Of a DNA stretch of 62,477 bases, positions 6,132-14,298 are shown piece after piece; position 1 is the first letter of the stretch, and every line of letters starts with the position of its first letter. The DNA is from UBA995 sp035477115 (GTDB lineage: Bacteria; Bacillota; Sulfobacillia; UBA995). A program made the position numbers and the translations under genes. The notes beneath the pieces are model-generated. The model was not told where the DNA came from. It worked only from the letters and a program-made list of their open reading frames with translations, and ran no database searches. Where the stretch lies: the NCBI GenBank assembly GCA_035477115.1, contig DATIKW010000008.1:1-62477 (forward strand), in the 5' to 3' direction.

Positions 6132-8380
6132 CTTCGGGGGGCCGCCAGTCTGCCGGCCAGACGAGAGAAACGCTGGTCAACGCGGGAATTTCGGACCGCG
6201 ATGCCCAGGGCCTTGCGGGTTCCGACCAACGTCACCAGGCGACGGGCCCGGGTTATGCCGGTATACAAGAGATTACGTTGCAGCATCACGTAGTGTTGGG
6301 TGGATACCGGCATCACCACGGCGGGGTACTCGCTGCCCTGGCTCTTGTGAACGGATATCGCGTAGGCCAGCACGAGTTCCTCGAGGTCGGCCCGATCGTA
6401 ACCGATCTCCCGGGGACCAGTCGCATCGGGGAAACTGACCGTCAGTTCCCCCGATTCCAGGTCGACCCCGGCGATCTGCCCGATGTCGCCGTTGAATACG
6501 CCTTTCTCGTAGTCGTTCCGGATCTGCATTACCTTGTCTTGCAGCCGGTAAGTCGTGCCTCCCTGGGTCAACTCCGGGTGGCCGGCCCGCCGCGGATTGA
6601 GGACCCGCTGAAGCTCCTGATTCAGATGGTCCACGCCGATGAGCGTCCGGCGCATGGGCGTAATCACCTGGATGTCGGACATAGGATCGAGCCCGACGCG
6701 GGACGGCAATCGCTCAGAACACAAGGTGATGAGTTCCTCGAGGATCGCCTCGGGCGTGTCGCGCTCCACGAAGAAGAAATCACCGTCTCGCGCATTCAGG
6801 AGGGGCATCTCCCCCCGGTTGACCCGGTGGGCGTTCACGACGATCAAGCTCTCCCGCGCCTGGCGGAAGATGTGGGTCAGGGTCGCGACCGGCACCGTGC
6901 CGGAACGGATGATGTCCCGCAAAGCATTCCCCGGACCGACCGGCGGCAACTGGTCCGCATCACCCACCATCACCAGCCTGGTTCCCGGTCGCAATGCCTG
7001 CAGCAGATGATCGAGGAGGGGCAGATCGACCATCGATACTTCATCGACGATGACGGCTTGAGCGTCCAGCGGATCGCCGGCGTCGCGCCCGAAGTGAAGG
7101 GTCAGGGTATCGGGAGAATAAGCGTACTCGAGCAACCGGTGGATGGTGCGGGCTTCGCGGCCCGTGGCCTCGGCCAACCGCTTGGCTGCTCGCCCGGTTG
7201 GAGCAGCGAGCGCCGCCCGCAGGCCCGCTCCCTCGAACAACTTCAGCAAGCAGTTGATGCAGGTGGTCTTGCCCGTGCCGGGACCGCCGGTGATCACCGC
7301 TACCCCCGAGGTGAAGGCGAGTTCGACGGCGTCCGCTTGTTCGGGCCCCAGGTGCTGGCCTTCCGCAGCCGTCAGCCGGCGGATTTCTCCCCGGATGGTC
7401 TCGGCGTCGTCCAGCACGGAACAATCGGCTACCAGGGTGGTCAGGGAATCCGCTACCCCCCGCTCCGCCTCGTACAGATGTCCCAGGTACACGGCGGCAG
7501 GCGTAGGGTCGTCCCCGGTCGGCCAGGGATTATGGGGCGTCTCCTCGATGACCACGCCTGCGTCATCGGCCATGGCAGCCAGCGTGCTATCCACATGCAG
7601 GTTGTCGATGCCCAGCGCAGAACAAGTCTGTTCCACCAGGACATCCCTTGGCAGGTAGACGTGGCCCTCGGTGGAAGCTTCGGTCAGCACGTAGCGCAGT
7701 CCCGCCCGTACCCGATAAGGCGAGGTGGGCTCCACACCGAGGTTCGCGGCAAGCCGGTCCGCCGTGCGAAAGCCGATGCCATGGACTTCGTCGGCCAAAC
7801 GGTACGGATTCTCCCGGACTACGCTGACCGTCTGCCGGCCGTAATGGCGGTAGATCCGACCGGCAAAGCCCGGCGTCACCCCATGGGACTGCAGGAAGAT
7901 CATGATGTCGCGGGTATCCCGGTGTTCGGCCATGGCCCGGACAATCGTCTCCGCCCGGATCGAACCAATCCCCTCGATCTCGGTCAGCCGTTCGGGGGAA
8001 GACTCGACCACGGTCAGAGCATCCACCCCGAAAGCCTGAACAATGCGGCGGGCGGTCACCGGCCCCACTCCCCGGACCGCTCCCGAAGCGAGATAACGCT
8101 CGATGCCCTCCGCGGTAGTGGGAGCGAGCAACTCATGAGCCTGAACTTTGAACTGCCGGCCGTATTCGGGGTGGACGACCCACTCGCCCAGGATGCGTAG
8201 CGACTCTCCCACGCCCAGCACGGGAAAGTACCCGACGATCGTGACCGCACCCGGTTGGGCTCGAGCCTGCCGCCTGCCGCTACCCGAAGGCGGGGTAGGC
8301 ATCAGTCGGGCCACGGCGTAATGACTGCTGGGGTTGTGATAGGTTATCCGTTCCACGATCCCCTGGAGGGTCTCGGACAC
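6128..8380 (-). CDS. recD2: RecD2-type 5'-3' DNA helicase
   Basis: 750 residues, the normal length for RecD2 (RecD-like helicases not bound to RecBC). An N-terminal OB-like region (GIVERITYHNPSSHYAVARL) is followed by helix-hairpin-helix segments (SGAVRGVGPVTARRIV; ERLTEIEGIGSIRAETI) and the SF1B motor: Walker A VITGGPGTGKTT, Walker B AVIVDEVSMVD, motif III GDADQLPPVGPGN, and the C-terminal motif VHKSQGSEYPAVV. It is expected to act in DNA repair and replication-fork rescue. The GTG start has GGAGGTTCACGC before it. Its place between metK and comF puts it downstream of a SAM riboswitch. Confidence 0.95.
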   Translation of the reverse strand: MSETLQGIVERITYHNPSSHYAVARLMPTPPSGSGRRQARAQPGAVTIVGYFPVLGVGESLRILGEWVVHPEYGRQFKVQAHELLAPTTAEGIERYLASGAVRGVGPVTARRIVQAFGVDALTVVESSPERLTEIEGIGSIRAETIVRAMAEHRDTRDIMIFLQSHGVTPGFAGRIYRHYGRQTVSVVRENPYRLADEVHGIGFRTADRLAANLGVEPTSPYRVRAGLRYVLTEASTEGHVYLPRDVLVEQTCSALGIDNLHVDSTLAAMADDAGVVIEETPHNPWPTGDDPTPAAVYLGHLYEAERGVADSLTTLVADCSVLDDAETIRGEIRRLTAAEGQHLGPEQADAVELAFTSGVAVITGGPGTGKTTCINCLLKLFEGAGLRAALAAPTGRAAKRLAEATGREARTIHRLLEYAYSPDTLTLHFGRDAGDPLDAQAVIVDEVSMVDLPLLDHLLQALRPGTRLVMVGDADQLPPVGPGNALRDIIRSGTVPVATLTHIFRQARESLIVVNAHRVNRGEMPLLNARDGDFFFVERDTPEAILEELITLCSERLPSRVGLDPMSDIQVITPMRRTLIGVDHLNQELQRVLNPRRAGHPELTQGGTTYRLQDKVMQIRNDYEKGVFNGDIGQIAGVDLESGELTVSFPDATGPREIGYDRADLEELVLAYAISVHKSQGSEYPAVVMPVSTQHYVMLQRNLLYTGITRARRLVTLVGTRKALGIAVRNSRVDQRFSRLAGRLAAPRR

Positions 8381-8425
8381 GCGTGAACCTCCCCCGGCCC
8401 GGGCCGGCTCCCCGGCTCCCGATTT

Positions 8426-8902
8426 CTACCGCTCGCCCGAGTTCTCCTCCCCTTGAAGCTCACGCATCCCTGACAGGCAGTGAATGGCCCGAAGGAGAGC
8501 GCGCCAGTCTTCGCGGCCGCCACAGCGCACCACGAGGAGCCGGGAAGCCGGATGCTCCCTTTGAGCCTCCTCGATGAGCAGCGAGTCGGGGAATCCCCGC
8601 GTTGCCACCCGAAGCTCCGGATATCGCCGCTGCAGTCGCTCCAGGATCATCGGCGTGTCTCCGACTTCCCCGGAGGTCACGACCGTCAAGGCCAAGCCGG
8701 CTTCTCCTGTCAGATGGTATGCCTCTCTGACCAGCCCCTCCAGCCAGGCTGAGGCGTCTTCGGTCAGGATGATCACGCCGAGCCGCGCCCGCACCCGCCG
8801 CGGGCTGGCGGGCCAGCCGCGGGCAGACAGCCCCAAGCCGATGACCAGGGCCGCCATCAAGCCCAGTAGCAGGATCGGCGGCAACCAGGCCGGCACGGCC
8901 AA
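8426..8902 (-). CDS. Membrane-anchored protein of unknown function
   Basis: 158 residues from a TTG at 8902 (GGGAGAGGGGGCGG upstream); a longer frame reaches 9094 but would overlap metK by 139 bases. Residues 5-26 form one N-terminal transmembrane helix (PPILLLGLMAALVIGLGL). The rest reads like a small Rossmann or receiver-type alpha/beta domain: LGVIILTEDASAWLEG, LALTVVTSGEV, LRVATRGF, SRLLVVRCGG, spaced like parallel strands. I do not recognise the family. It is 53 bases from metK and 45 bases from recD2 on the same strand, so it is probably co-transcribed. Confidence 0.7.
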   Translation of the reverse strand: MAVPAWLPPILLLGLMAALVIGLGLSARGWPASPRRVRARLGVIILTEDASAWLEGLVREAYHLTGEAGLALTVVTSGEVGDTPMILERLQRRYPELRVATRGFPDSLLIEEAQREHPASRLLVVRCGGREDWRALLRAIHCLSGMRELQGEENSGER

Positions 8903-8955
8903 CCGCGACCGCCCCCTCTCCCCGTCCCAGGATATGAGTCGGGGGGCGGGAGAGG

Positions 8956-10179
8956 CTACCGTCCGCCGGCGGCTCGCTCTCCGGCGGCCAATCGCCGAAG
9001 CGCGTCCACCCGGTCCAGCCGCTCCCACGGCAGGTCGAGGTCGGACCTCCCGAAGTGACCGTAGCATGCCGTTGGCCGGTAGATGGGCCGCCACAACTCG
9101 AGGTCGCGGATGATCCCGCCGGGCCTGAGGTCAAACACCTTCCTGATCAGCCTGCCGATTTCGGGATCGGGCAGACGTCCCGTGCCAAAGCTGTCCCCTT
9201 CCACCGTCACCGGTTCCGCCACGCCGATCACATAGGCCAACCTCAACTCGAAAGCATCAGCCAGGCCCGCGGCAACCACATTCTTCGCCACCCAGCGAGC
9301 CGCGTAGGCTCCGGAGCGATCCACTTTGGTGGGATCCTTGCCGGAGAAGCCGCCTCCGCCATGCCGCGCATAGCCCCCATAGGTGTCCACGATGATCTTC
9401 CGGCCGGTGAGGCCGGTGTCCGCCATGGGCCCGCCGGTTTCGAAGCGGCCCGTGGGATTGATGAGGATGCGGGTTGCCGCGTCCAGCAGATGTGCGGGGA
9501 CCACGGGCTTGACCACGGCCTCGATGACTTCCTCGCGGCGCTTAACCAGGTCTACCTCGGGCGAATGTTGGGCCGAGACCACCACCGTGGCAGCACGCTG
9601 CGGTTGGCGGCCGCGATACTCGATGCTCACCTGAGTCTTGCCGTCAGGACGGAGATATGGCAGCAGCTTGGTCTTGCGGACTTCGGCCAGCCGGCGGGCA
9701 AGGCCGTGAGCGAGGACTATGGGGAGCGGCATCAGTTCCGGCGTCTCCCGGCAGGCAAACCCGAACATCATGCCCTGATCCCCCGCGCCGAGTCGGCTCA
9801 TGGCATCCTCGCCCGCAACCGCGCTTTCCTTGGTTTCCAGCGACCGGTCCACACCCATAGCGATGTCCGGCGACTGGGGTTCGATGGCCGTCACCACCGC
9901 ACAGGTGTCGCCGTCGAAACCGTACTTGGCCCGGTCGTAACCGATAGCCGTCACCGTATCCCGGATCACCCGCCGTATGTCCGCCCAGGCCGTAGTCGTG
10001 ATCTCGCCCGCCACCATCACCAGGCCCCGCGTGATCAGCGTCTCGCAGGCCACCCGGGCGTCAGGGTCATCCGCCAAGATGACGTCCAAGATGGCATCGG
10101 AAATCTGGTCGGCCATCTTGTCCGGGTGTCCTTCAGTGACCGACTCCGACGTGAAGATGCGTGGTTCTTCCACGATCAC
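8956..10179 (-). CDS. metK: S-adenosylmethionine synthetase
   Basis: 407 residues, full length. It makes SAM from ATP and methionine in the cytosol. Visible signatures: TSESVTEGHPDKMADQISDA at the N-terminus, the ATP-binding GAGDQGMMFGFA and the phosphate-loop-like GGGGFSGKDPTKVDRSGAYAAR. The GTG start overlaps the stop of the upstream core-MetE gene (GTGA), so methionine formation and SAM formation are translationally coupled. A SAM-I riboswitch upstream of that gene should repress both when SAM is abundant. The final ~12 residues (Ala/Arg/Gly-rich) are a small extension. Confidence 0.98.
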   Translation of the reverse strand: MIVEEPRIFTSESVTEGHPDKMADQISDAILDVILADDPDARVACETLITRGLVMVAGEITTTAWADIRRVIRDTVTAIGYDRAKYGFDGDTCAVVTAIEPQSPDIAMGVDRSLETKESAVAGEDAMSRLGAGDQGMMFGFACRETPELMPLPIVLAHGLARRLAEVRKTKLLPYLRPDGKTQVSIEYRGRQPQRAATVVVSAQHSPEVDLVKRREEVIEAVVKPVVPAHLLDAATRILINPTGRFETGGPMADTGLTGRKIIVDTYGGYARHGGGGFSGKDPTKVDRSGAYAARWVAKNVVAAGLADAFELRLAYVIGVAEPVTVEGDSFGTGRLPDPEIGRLIRKVFDLRPGGIIRDLELWRPIYRPTACYGHFGRSDLDLPWERLDRVDALRRLAAGERAAGGR

Positions 10180-11222
10180 ACCTCCCCCTCCAAGTCGTAC
10201 CGCTCGCGGAGGATGGCGGAGACCCGGGCGGTGAGTTCCATCGCCCAGGTCGCGGCATCCTCATCCAGCGAAGCCAAGCCGCAGGAGGGGGTGACCAGGG
10301 ATTGCTCGAGCAGCGCCCCCCGGTCAACGCCCTCTGCCGCCACTCGCTCGATCGCCGCCTCGAGGCGGTCGGCCAACTCCCCACCGGTCAATCGGGCCAG
10401 TTCCTCACCGGCGGCGGGCACTATCCCCCAGGCTAGACGGCCTCCCCGGCGCAGCAGGCCGCGGATCGCGCTTGCGTGCAAGGCCACTTCTTCGACGAAC
10501 CCCCAGGCATCGAAGGAGACGATATCGACCGGACGCGCCATGAGAAAACTCCAGTCGGTGCTGCCGCAACAGTGGACTCCCCGCAACCCCTCCAGGGCCC
10601 CGAGCACCTCGGTGAGCCAACCCGCCACCTGACCGCGATCGTAGGCGACGAAGCCCGATCCGTAAGTGGACAGGGCCGGTTCATCGAGGAAGATGATGGT
10701 GCGGGGGCTGAGCCTGGCCAGGAAACGTTCTTGCCAACGGGCCCGCATGGCCAACACTTTGACCAGCGAGTCCATCACCGCTTCCCGGTGCAAGAGCGGC
10801 AGTCCGGACGGATCGGTCAGGGACAGGCCGAGGGTGAGCGGGCCCGTGATCTGCCCTTTCACGGCAACCGGCGGTGCGGCGGGTGGCGGAGCCTCCGCGA
10901 GGGCGTATAGGCCCGCGGCTCGGTCGCGACCGATGGACATGGCCGCTCCCGGGGTCTCCAGATACAGTTGCAGGATGGCTGAGCCCGCGGATGCCTGATC
11001 TGCTTCCGGATCGAAACGCATCCCCGCTTCGCCGTCGATCATCCCCGGAATGCCCTCGCTGAACTGCGCGCTCATCTGCTCTCGCCAGGTTCGCCGCGGC
11101 ATTTGCGGCCATACGGGACAGGCGGGCAGGTGCCGGCGGACCGCTGCCACCGCGGCCACCGGGTCACGGTGGGGCAGACTGCCTATGGCGGTAGGCAACA
11201 TGCTCGGCAGGGCAATTCGCAT
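10176..11222 (-). CDS. Core-MetE (cobalamin-independent methionine synthase C-terminal domain) protein
   Basis: 348 residues, corresponding only to the catalytic C-terminal barrel of MetE (UROD/MetE-like superfamily); the N-terminal half of the ~750-residue MetE is absent. Conserved features: TAIGSLPH start, KGQITGPLTL, FLDEPALS, and zinc-site motifs VHCCGS (His and Cys of HxC) and TPSCGLAS (the distal Cys); the glutamate ligand position seems to be Asp in SFDAW. Stand-alone core-MetE proteins are known (the Mes families) and may take methyl groups from a donor other than methyltetrahydrofolate. The setting, between a SAM-I riboswitch and metK, supports methionine synthesis. The ATG has GGAGG 10 bases upstream, just after the terminator's U-run. 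Confidence 0.88.
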   Translation of the reverse strand: MRIALPSMLPTAIGSLPHRDPVAAVAAVRRHLPACPVWPQMPRRTWREQMSAQFSEGIPGMIDGEAGMRFDPEADQASAGSAILQLYLETPGAAMSIGRDRAAGLYALAEAPPPAAPPVAVKGQITGPLTLGLSLTDPSGLPLLHREAVMDSLVKVLAMRARWQERFLARLSPRTIIFLDEPALSTYGSGFVAYDRGQVAGWLTEVLGALEGLRGVHCCGSTDWSFLMARPVDIVSFDAWGFVEEVALHASAIRGLLRRGGRLAWGIVPAAGEELARLTGGELADRLEAAIERVAAEGVDRGALLEQSLVTPSCGLASLDEDAATWAMELTARVSAILRERYDLEGEV

Positions 11223-11237
11223 CGTTCACCGCCCTCC

Positions 11238-11273
11238 AAAAAGACTCGAGCCTCCTCCAACCCTGGAGGAGGC
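11238..11273 (-). terminator. SAM-riboswitch terminator hairpin
   Basis: On the minus strand a 10-bp perfect stem GCCTCCTCCA / TGGAGGAGGC with a 4-base loop is followed by TCGAGTC and TTTTT. It lies between the S-box aptamer and the core-MetE gene; the run of five T abuts the GGAGG ribosome binding site. This is the expected expression platform: termination when SAM is bound. Confidence 0.88.
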
Positions 11274-11284
11274 CGCGATGGCTG

Positions 11285-11424
11285 CACTCTCATCTTCCAG
11301 AACTGGAAACGCGGGCTCCAAGCCCGAATAACCACTTTCTGACTGGAATTGGCACCGATGCCCTGCGGGCCGGTTGCCGGGGGGTCTTCGGGCCAGTCCC
11401 TCGCCCCGCTCTTGATAAGAAACA
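11285..11424 (-). promoter_or_regulatory. SAM-I (S-box) riboswitch aptamer
   Basis: The minus strand carries the S-box signature in order: CTTATCAAGAG, GAGGGACTGGCCC, CCCGGCAACC, GGTGCCAATTCC. Helix P1 can form between CTTATC (11414-11419) and GATGAG (11289-11294), including one G-U pair. The aptamer is followed by an intrinsic terminator and the core-MetE start. In the family, SAM binding stabilises P1, frees the terminator and switches off methionine/SAM genes. The controlled operon here should be core MetE, metK, the 8426 gene, recD2 and comF. Confidence 0.95.
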
Positions 11425-11449
11425 GTGGTCTTATGCAGTTGTCAAAGTC

Positions 11450-11478
11450 ACCATATCACCGGGAACCCCGGTGGTCAA
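11450..11478 (-). promoter_or_regulatory. Sigma-A promoter of the SAM-riboswitch operon
   Basis: Minus-strand TTGACC (11473-11478) and TATGGT (11450-11455) with a 17-base spacer, placing the predicted transcript start about 20-25 bases before the aptamer. The -35 box overlaps the fabZ stop codon. TTGACA at 11440-11445 lacks a good matching -10. Confidence 0.65.
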
Positions 11479-11900
11479 GGGTCAACCAGTGCGAACAAGA
11501 TCTCGGCTGTCGCCGCAACCTGACCTTCAACTTCGGCCGTGCCGGCGGCCCGCCCCATTGAGCCGCGACGCTGGAGCACTTCGACCTGAAGGCGCAGGCT
11601 ATCTCCCGGCTTGACCATTCGCCGAAAGCGCACCCGGTCTAGTCCGGCCAGTAGTCCGAGCTTGCCCCGGTTTTCGGGGACCGCCAGCAAAGCTATTGCC
11701 CCGAGCTGGGCCATGGCTTCGACGATCAGCACTCCGGGCATGACCGGCTTGCCGGGGAAGTGACCGGCGAAGAACGGCTCGTTGATGGTGACATTCTTCA
11801 GCCCGACCGCCCGTTGGCCGGGCTCCAGCTCGACCACCCGGTCCACGAGTAAGAACGGATAACGATGGGGGAGGACCTTGCAGATGGCATCAGCGTCCAG
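11475..11900 (-). CDS. fabZ: 3-hydroxyacyl-ACP dehydratase FabZ (CTG start proposed)
   Basis: Hot-dog-fold dehydratase of fatty-acid elongation. The catalytic His is in FAGHFPGKPVMPG and the Glu in GVLIVEAMAQLG. The family N-terminus LPHRYPFLLVDRV is encoded upstream of the first GTG (11846), so that start would truncate the protein. Going upstream in frame, no ATG, GTG or TTG occurs at a sensible place; a CTG at 11900 sits 8 bases after GAGGAGG and gives a 141-residue protein of normal FabZ length. I therefore choose CTG. The gene follows mbl by 25 bases, as in other Bacillota where fabZ lies near mbl. Confidence 0.9.
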   Translation of the reverse strand: MDADAICKVLPHRYPFLLVDRVVELEPGQRAVGLKNVTINEPFFAGHFPGKPVMPGVLIVEAMAQLGAIALLAVPENRGKLGLLAGLDRVRFRRMVKPGDSLRLQVEVLQRRGSMGRAAGTAEVEGQVAATAEILFALVDP

Positions 11901-11925
11901 TAAACCTGCCTCCTCAGCCGGCGGC

Positions 11926-12942
11926 TTACCCTCGCAGGTTACCAGCCAGGGCTTTCAGTACCTCGACCGACTCCAGAGCCTTGCCAGTGCCCAGAGCCAC
12001 ACAGGATATGGGGTCTTCGGCCACCAGTACGGGCACGCCGGTCGCGTCGCTGATGAAGCGGTCCATACCATGCAGGAGCGACCCGCCTCCGGTGAGCACG
12101 ACGCCCTTGTCGACAATATCGGCGGCCAGTTCCGGGGGTGTCGCCTCCATCACCCCACGCACGGCGACGCTGATGGCCTGGAGCGGCTCCTCGAGGGCCA
12201 GCCGGCACGCTTCAGACGTCATGGTCACCGTACGCGGCAATCCGGCCACAAGGTCCCGGCCCCGAACTTCCATTCTCAGGTCTCGGCCGCCCGGGTAAGC
12301 GGTGGCCACGGCGATCTTCAATTCCTCGGCCGTGCGCTCGCCGATCAGCAAGTTGTGATCCCGGCGAACATGGCGGATGAGAGCCTCGTCGCATCGGTCG
12401 CCGCCTACTCGGATCGAGGCACTTGCCACAACTCCCCCTAGCGACAAGACGGCAACGTCGGTGGTGCCCCCGCCGATGTCGATGACCATTGAGCCCGAAG
12501 GGGGCCAGATGTCAATACCCGCTCCCAGAGCGGCGGCCAGCGGTTCCTCGATCAGGTACGTATGCCTGGCCCCGGCCTGCGTGGCGGCTTCTACGACCGC
12601 GCGGCGCTCGACCGAAGTCACGCCGGAGGGAACGCAGATGACGACCCGCGGCCGGACCAGCATCCCCCGACCGACCACCCGTGAGATGTAATGCTTGAGC
12701 ATGTGAAGGGTCAAGTCGAAGTTGTCGATCACTCCGTCGCGCATGGGTCGCACGGCGGTAATCCCCCCGGGAGTACGACCGAGCATCTGCCAGGCCGCCT
12801 GGCCGACGGCCACCACTTTCGCCGATTCGGTGTGGATGGCGACCACTGATGGCTCCCGGAGGACGATTCCCTTCCCCCTCACAAACACCTTGATGCTGGC
12901 CGTACCCAGGTCGACGCCTATGTCGGTGGACAACGAAAGCAC
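11926..12942 (-). CDS. mbl: MreB-family actin, Mbl-type
   Basis: 338 residues. Actin-fold phosphate 1 motif DIGVDLGTASIKVF, connect motif and phosphate 2 VIDIGGGTTDVAV, adenosine motif VVLTGGGSLLHGMDRF; EEPLAAALGAGI is typical of MreB/Mbl. It polymerises on the inner membrane face and directs lateral cell-wall synthesis. Its place next to spoIIID supports the Mbl identity (the Bacillus order is spoIIID-mbl). The GTG at 12942 is preferred (GGATGAGG before it) because a start at 12984 adds 14 non-conserved residues. Confidence 0.94.
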   Translation of the reverse strand: MLSLSTDIGVDLGTASIKVFVRGKGIVLREPSVVAIHTESAKVVAVGQAAWQMLGRTPGGITAVRPMRDGVIDNFDLTLHMLKHYISRVVGRGMLVRPRVVICVPSGVTSVERRAVVEAATQAGARHTYLIEEPLAAALGAGIDIWPPSGSMVIDIGGGTTDVAVLSLGGVVASASIRVGGDRCDEALIRHVRRDHNLLIGERTAEELKIAVATAYPGGRDLRMEVRGRDLVAGLPRTVTMTSEACRLALEEPLQAISVAVRGVMEATPPELAADIVDKGVVLTGGGSLLHGMDRFISDATGVPVLVAEDPISCVALGTGKALESVEVLKALAGNLRG

Positions 12943-13036
12943 GGCGCCCTCATCCTTCCGGCGAGAGTGAGGACAACTCAGCAACCCTGCCGGCCCATGT
13001 TAGCTGGCTTGTCGGATGCGGGGGAGGCTTCCCTGC

Positions 13037-13321
13037 TCAGACTGACGAATCCTGCTGAGTGGGGGGCGCTGCCGCTTGCCGCCGGTGTTTTTTTCTGGTT
13101 GCCTCACCCCCGCGCAGGTGGCGCTCGCAGCGATTGTCGGTGAGCACCTGGCGCACCTCGCGGGCCAGACCCGGCTCGACCCGCGGCAAGCGTTCGGTGA
13201 GATCCTTGTGCACGGTGCTCTTGGACACGCCGAAGTCGCGGGCTGCCTCCCGTACGGTGGCTCGCCGTTCGACAACATGCCGGCCCAGGCGAATTACCCG
13301 GCGCCAGATTCGCTCGTTCAA
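13037..13321 (-). CDS. spoIIID: Stage III sporulation transcriptional regulator SpoIIID
   Basis: 94 residues from a TTG at 13321, almost the size of the Bacillus protein (93). It is a mother-cell DNA-binding protein that adjusts the sigma-E and sigma-K regulons. The helix-turn-helix is TVREAARDFGVSKSTVHKDL, followed by TERLPRVEP and the conserved RHLRGGEAT. AGGGGGG precedes the TTG by 6 bases; the longer frame to 13387 lacks this support. The C-terminus (KKHRRQAAAPPTQQ) is basic, as expected. Confidence 0.96.
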   Translation of the reverse strand: MNERIWRRVIRLGRHVVERRATVREAARDFGVSKSTVHKDLTERLPRVEPGLAREVRQVLTDNRCERHLRGGEATRKKHRRQAAAPPTQQDSSV

Positions 13322-13340
13322 CGGGTACCCCCCTGTCACT

Positions 13341-13370
13341 TCCCATATGAGGGAACCCGGGCGGAGATTC
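13341..13370 (-). promoter_or_regulatory. Possible sigma-E-like promoter of spoIIID
   Basis: Minus-strand GAATCTC (13364-13370), 14 bases, then CATATGGGA (13341-13349). It resembles the sigma-E pattern (GMATATT, N14, CATACAnT) with several mismatches. A similar GAATAGT, N14, CATAGGCAT lies at 15304-15333 upstream of spoIID. The predicted transcript starts sit very close to the ribosome binding sites, which weakens the case. Confidence 0.3.
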
Positions 13371-13383
13371 GGCTTGCTCCACC

Positions 13384-14226
13384 TCACCGCAAGTAGTTCT
13401 CGGGATCGACGGGATGCCCATCCCGACGCATCTCGAAGTGGAGCAAGACCCCATCCGCCAGTTCGGCTTCACCGGGGGAGCCGATCCTCCCCAAGATCCG
13501 GCCGGCGATCACCCAGTCGCCGGCCGCCACGTGAACATCGTTCAGGTGAGCGTATACCGTCTGCAGGCCGCCGCCGTGGTCGATCACCACTCGATAGGCC
13601 CACAGCCGCTCGCGGCCCGCCGAGACTACCTGGCCGGGCAGGGCTGCCCGGACCTCCGCGCCAACGGGCACCCGAAGGTCAATGCCGGTATGAAGACGGT
13701 AGTCTCCGTAGGTGGGCGACCAGTGCCAGCCAAAGCCCCGCAGTCGCTGCCCGATCGCCGGCCATTCGGCATCTTCCGGCCGGGCGGCGACGGCCGCCAC
13801 GGCTGGTTCGGCCTCGGCTGCGAGAGTGGGGCTGCGATCCTGTTCGCGACCACTGTCCTGGTAGGGGCGGGTTCCGAACCCGCCCCTACCCTCATCGGGC
13901 AGCCTGCCGCTTTCACACCCCGGGGTGCCCTGCGGAGCATGGGGGTCTACTCCCTCGGTCGCCCCGTCCGGTTCGGCGACCGGTTCGGCGGCAGCGATTT
14001 CCCGTTCGATGTGCCAGCGCAACCTGGTTCGGAGCACGCGGTTTTCCCTGGCCAAGTCGACCGCAAACAAGGTGGCGATGGCTAGTAGCACCACACACAA
14101 CTGAGGGCCATGCCTCCGGATCGCTCTTGCCGCCATTGCCGGCCGGCGTCGCATGGTCGCCGCCTGGTCCCGGCACAGCCGAAGCCACTCCCGGACCGTT
14201 GTCCTCCCTTTCCCTCTCCCCGGCAC
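13384..14226 (-). CDS. spoIIQ: SpoIIQ-like M23-fold protein, catalytic His missing
   Basis: 280 residues: cytoplasmic N-terminus, one transmembrane helix (about 42-56, LCVVLLAIATLFAV), a linker, and a C-terminal M23/LytM domain (about 160-280). Zinc-ligand motif HTGID and the last HFEMR are present, but the family HxHFE reads LLHFE, so the first (catalytic) His is Leu. SpoIIQ forms the forespore side of the SpoIIQ-SpoIIIAH channel. Its position beside spoIID and spoIIID supports this role. The linker carries an in-frame 29-bp palindrome (13861-13889) encoding GRGGFGTRPY, in a stretch with no family homology. GTG start with GAAGGGG 7 bases upstream. Confidence 0.88.
   Translation of the reverse strand: MPGRGKGRTTVREWLRLCRDQAATMRRRPAMAARAIRRHGPQLCVVLLAIATLFAVDLARENRVLRTRLRWHIEREIAAAEPVAEPDGATEGVDPHAPQGTPGCESGRLPDEGRGGFGTRPYQDSGREQDRSPTLAAEAEPAVAAVAARPEDAEWPAIGQRLRGFGWHWSPTYGDYRLHTGIDLRVPVGAEVRAALPGQVVSAGRERLWAYRVVIDHGGGLQTVYAHLNDVHVAAGDWVIAGRILGRIGSPGEAELADGVLLHFEMRRDGHPVDPENYLR
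13861..13889. repeat. 29-bp palindromic repeat, copy 1 (inside spoIIQ)
   Basis: Arms GTAGGGGCGGGTTC and its exact inverse complement, with one central base: a perfect 14-bp stem. The length keeps the spoIIQ frame open together with its flanks. The other copies are at 39066, 47030 and 51101. Confidence 0.9.
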
Positions 14227-14298
14227 CTTACCACCCCTTCGCCGATGCTGATCCCAGTTTTCGCCAGGTCGCGCGCCTTTATTCGGACCCAGCCTCGG

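Noticed and set aside
6278..8200. 640-codon open frame on the plus strand
   Set aside because: It is the antisense of recD2, whose motifs and ribosome binding site are clear; high GC keeps antisense frames open.
9055..10632. 525-codon plus-strand frame over metK and core MetE
   Set aside because: Antisense shadow; both minus-strand genes are certain.
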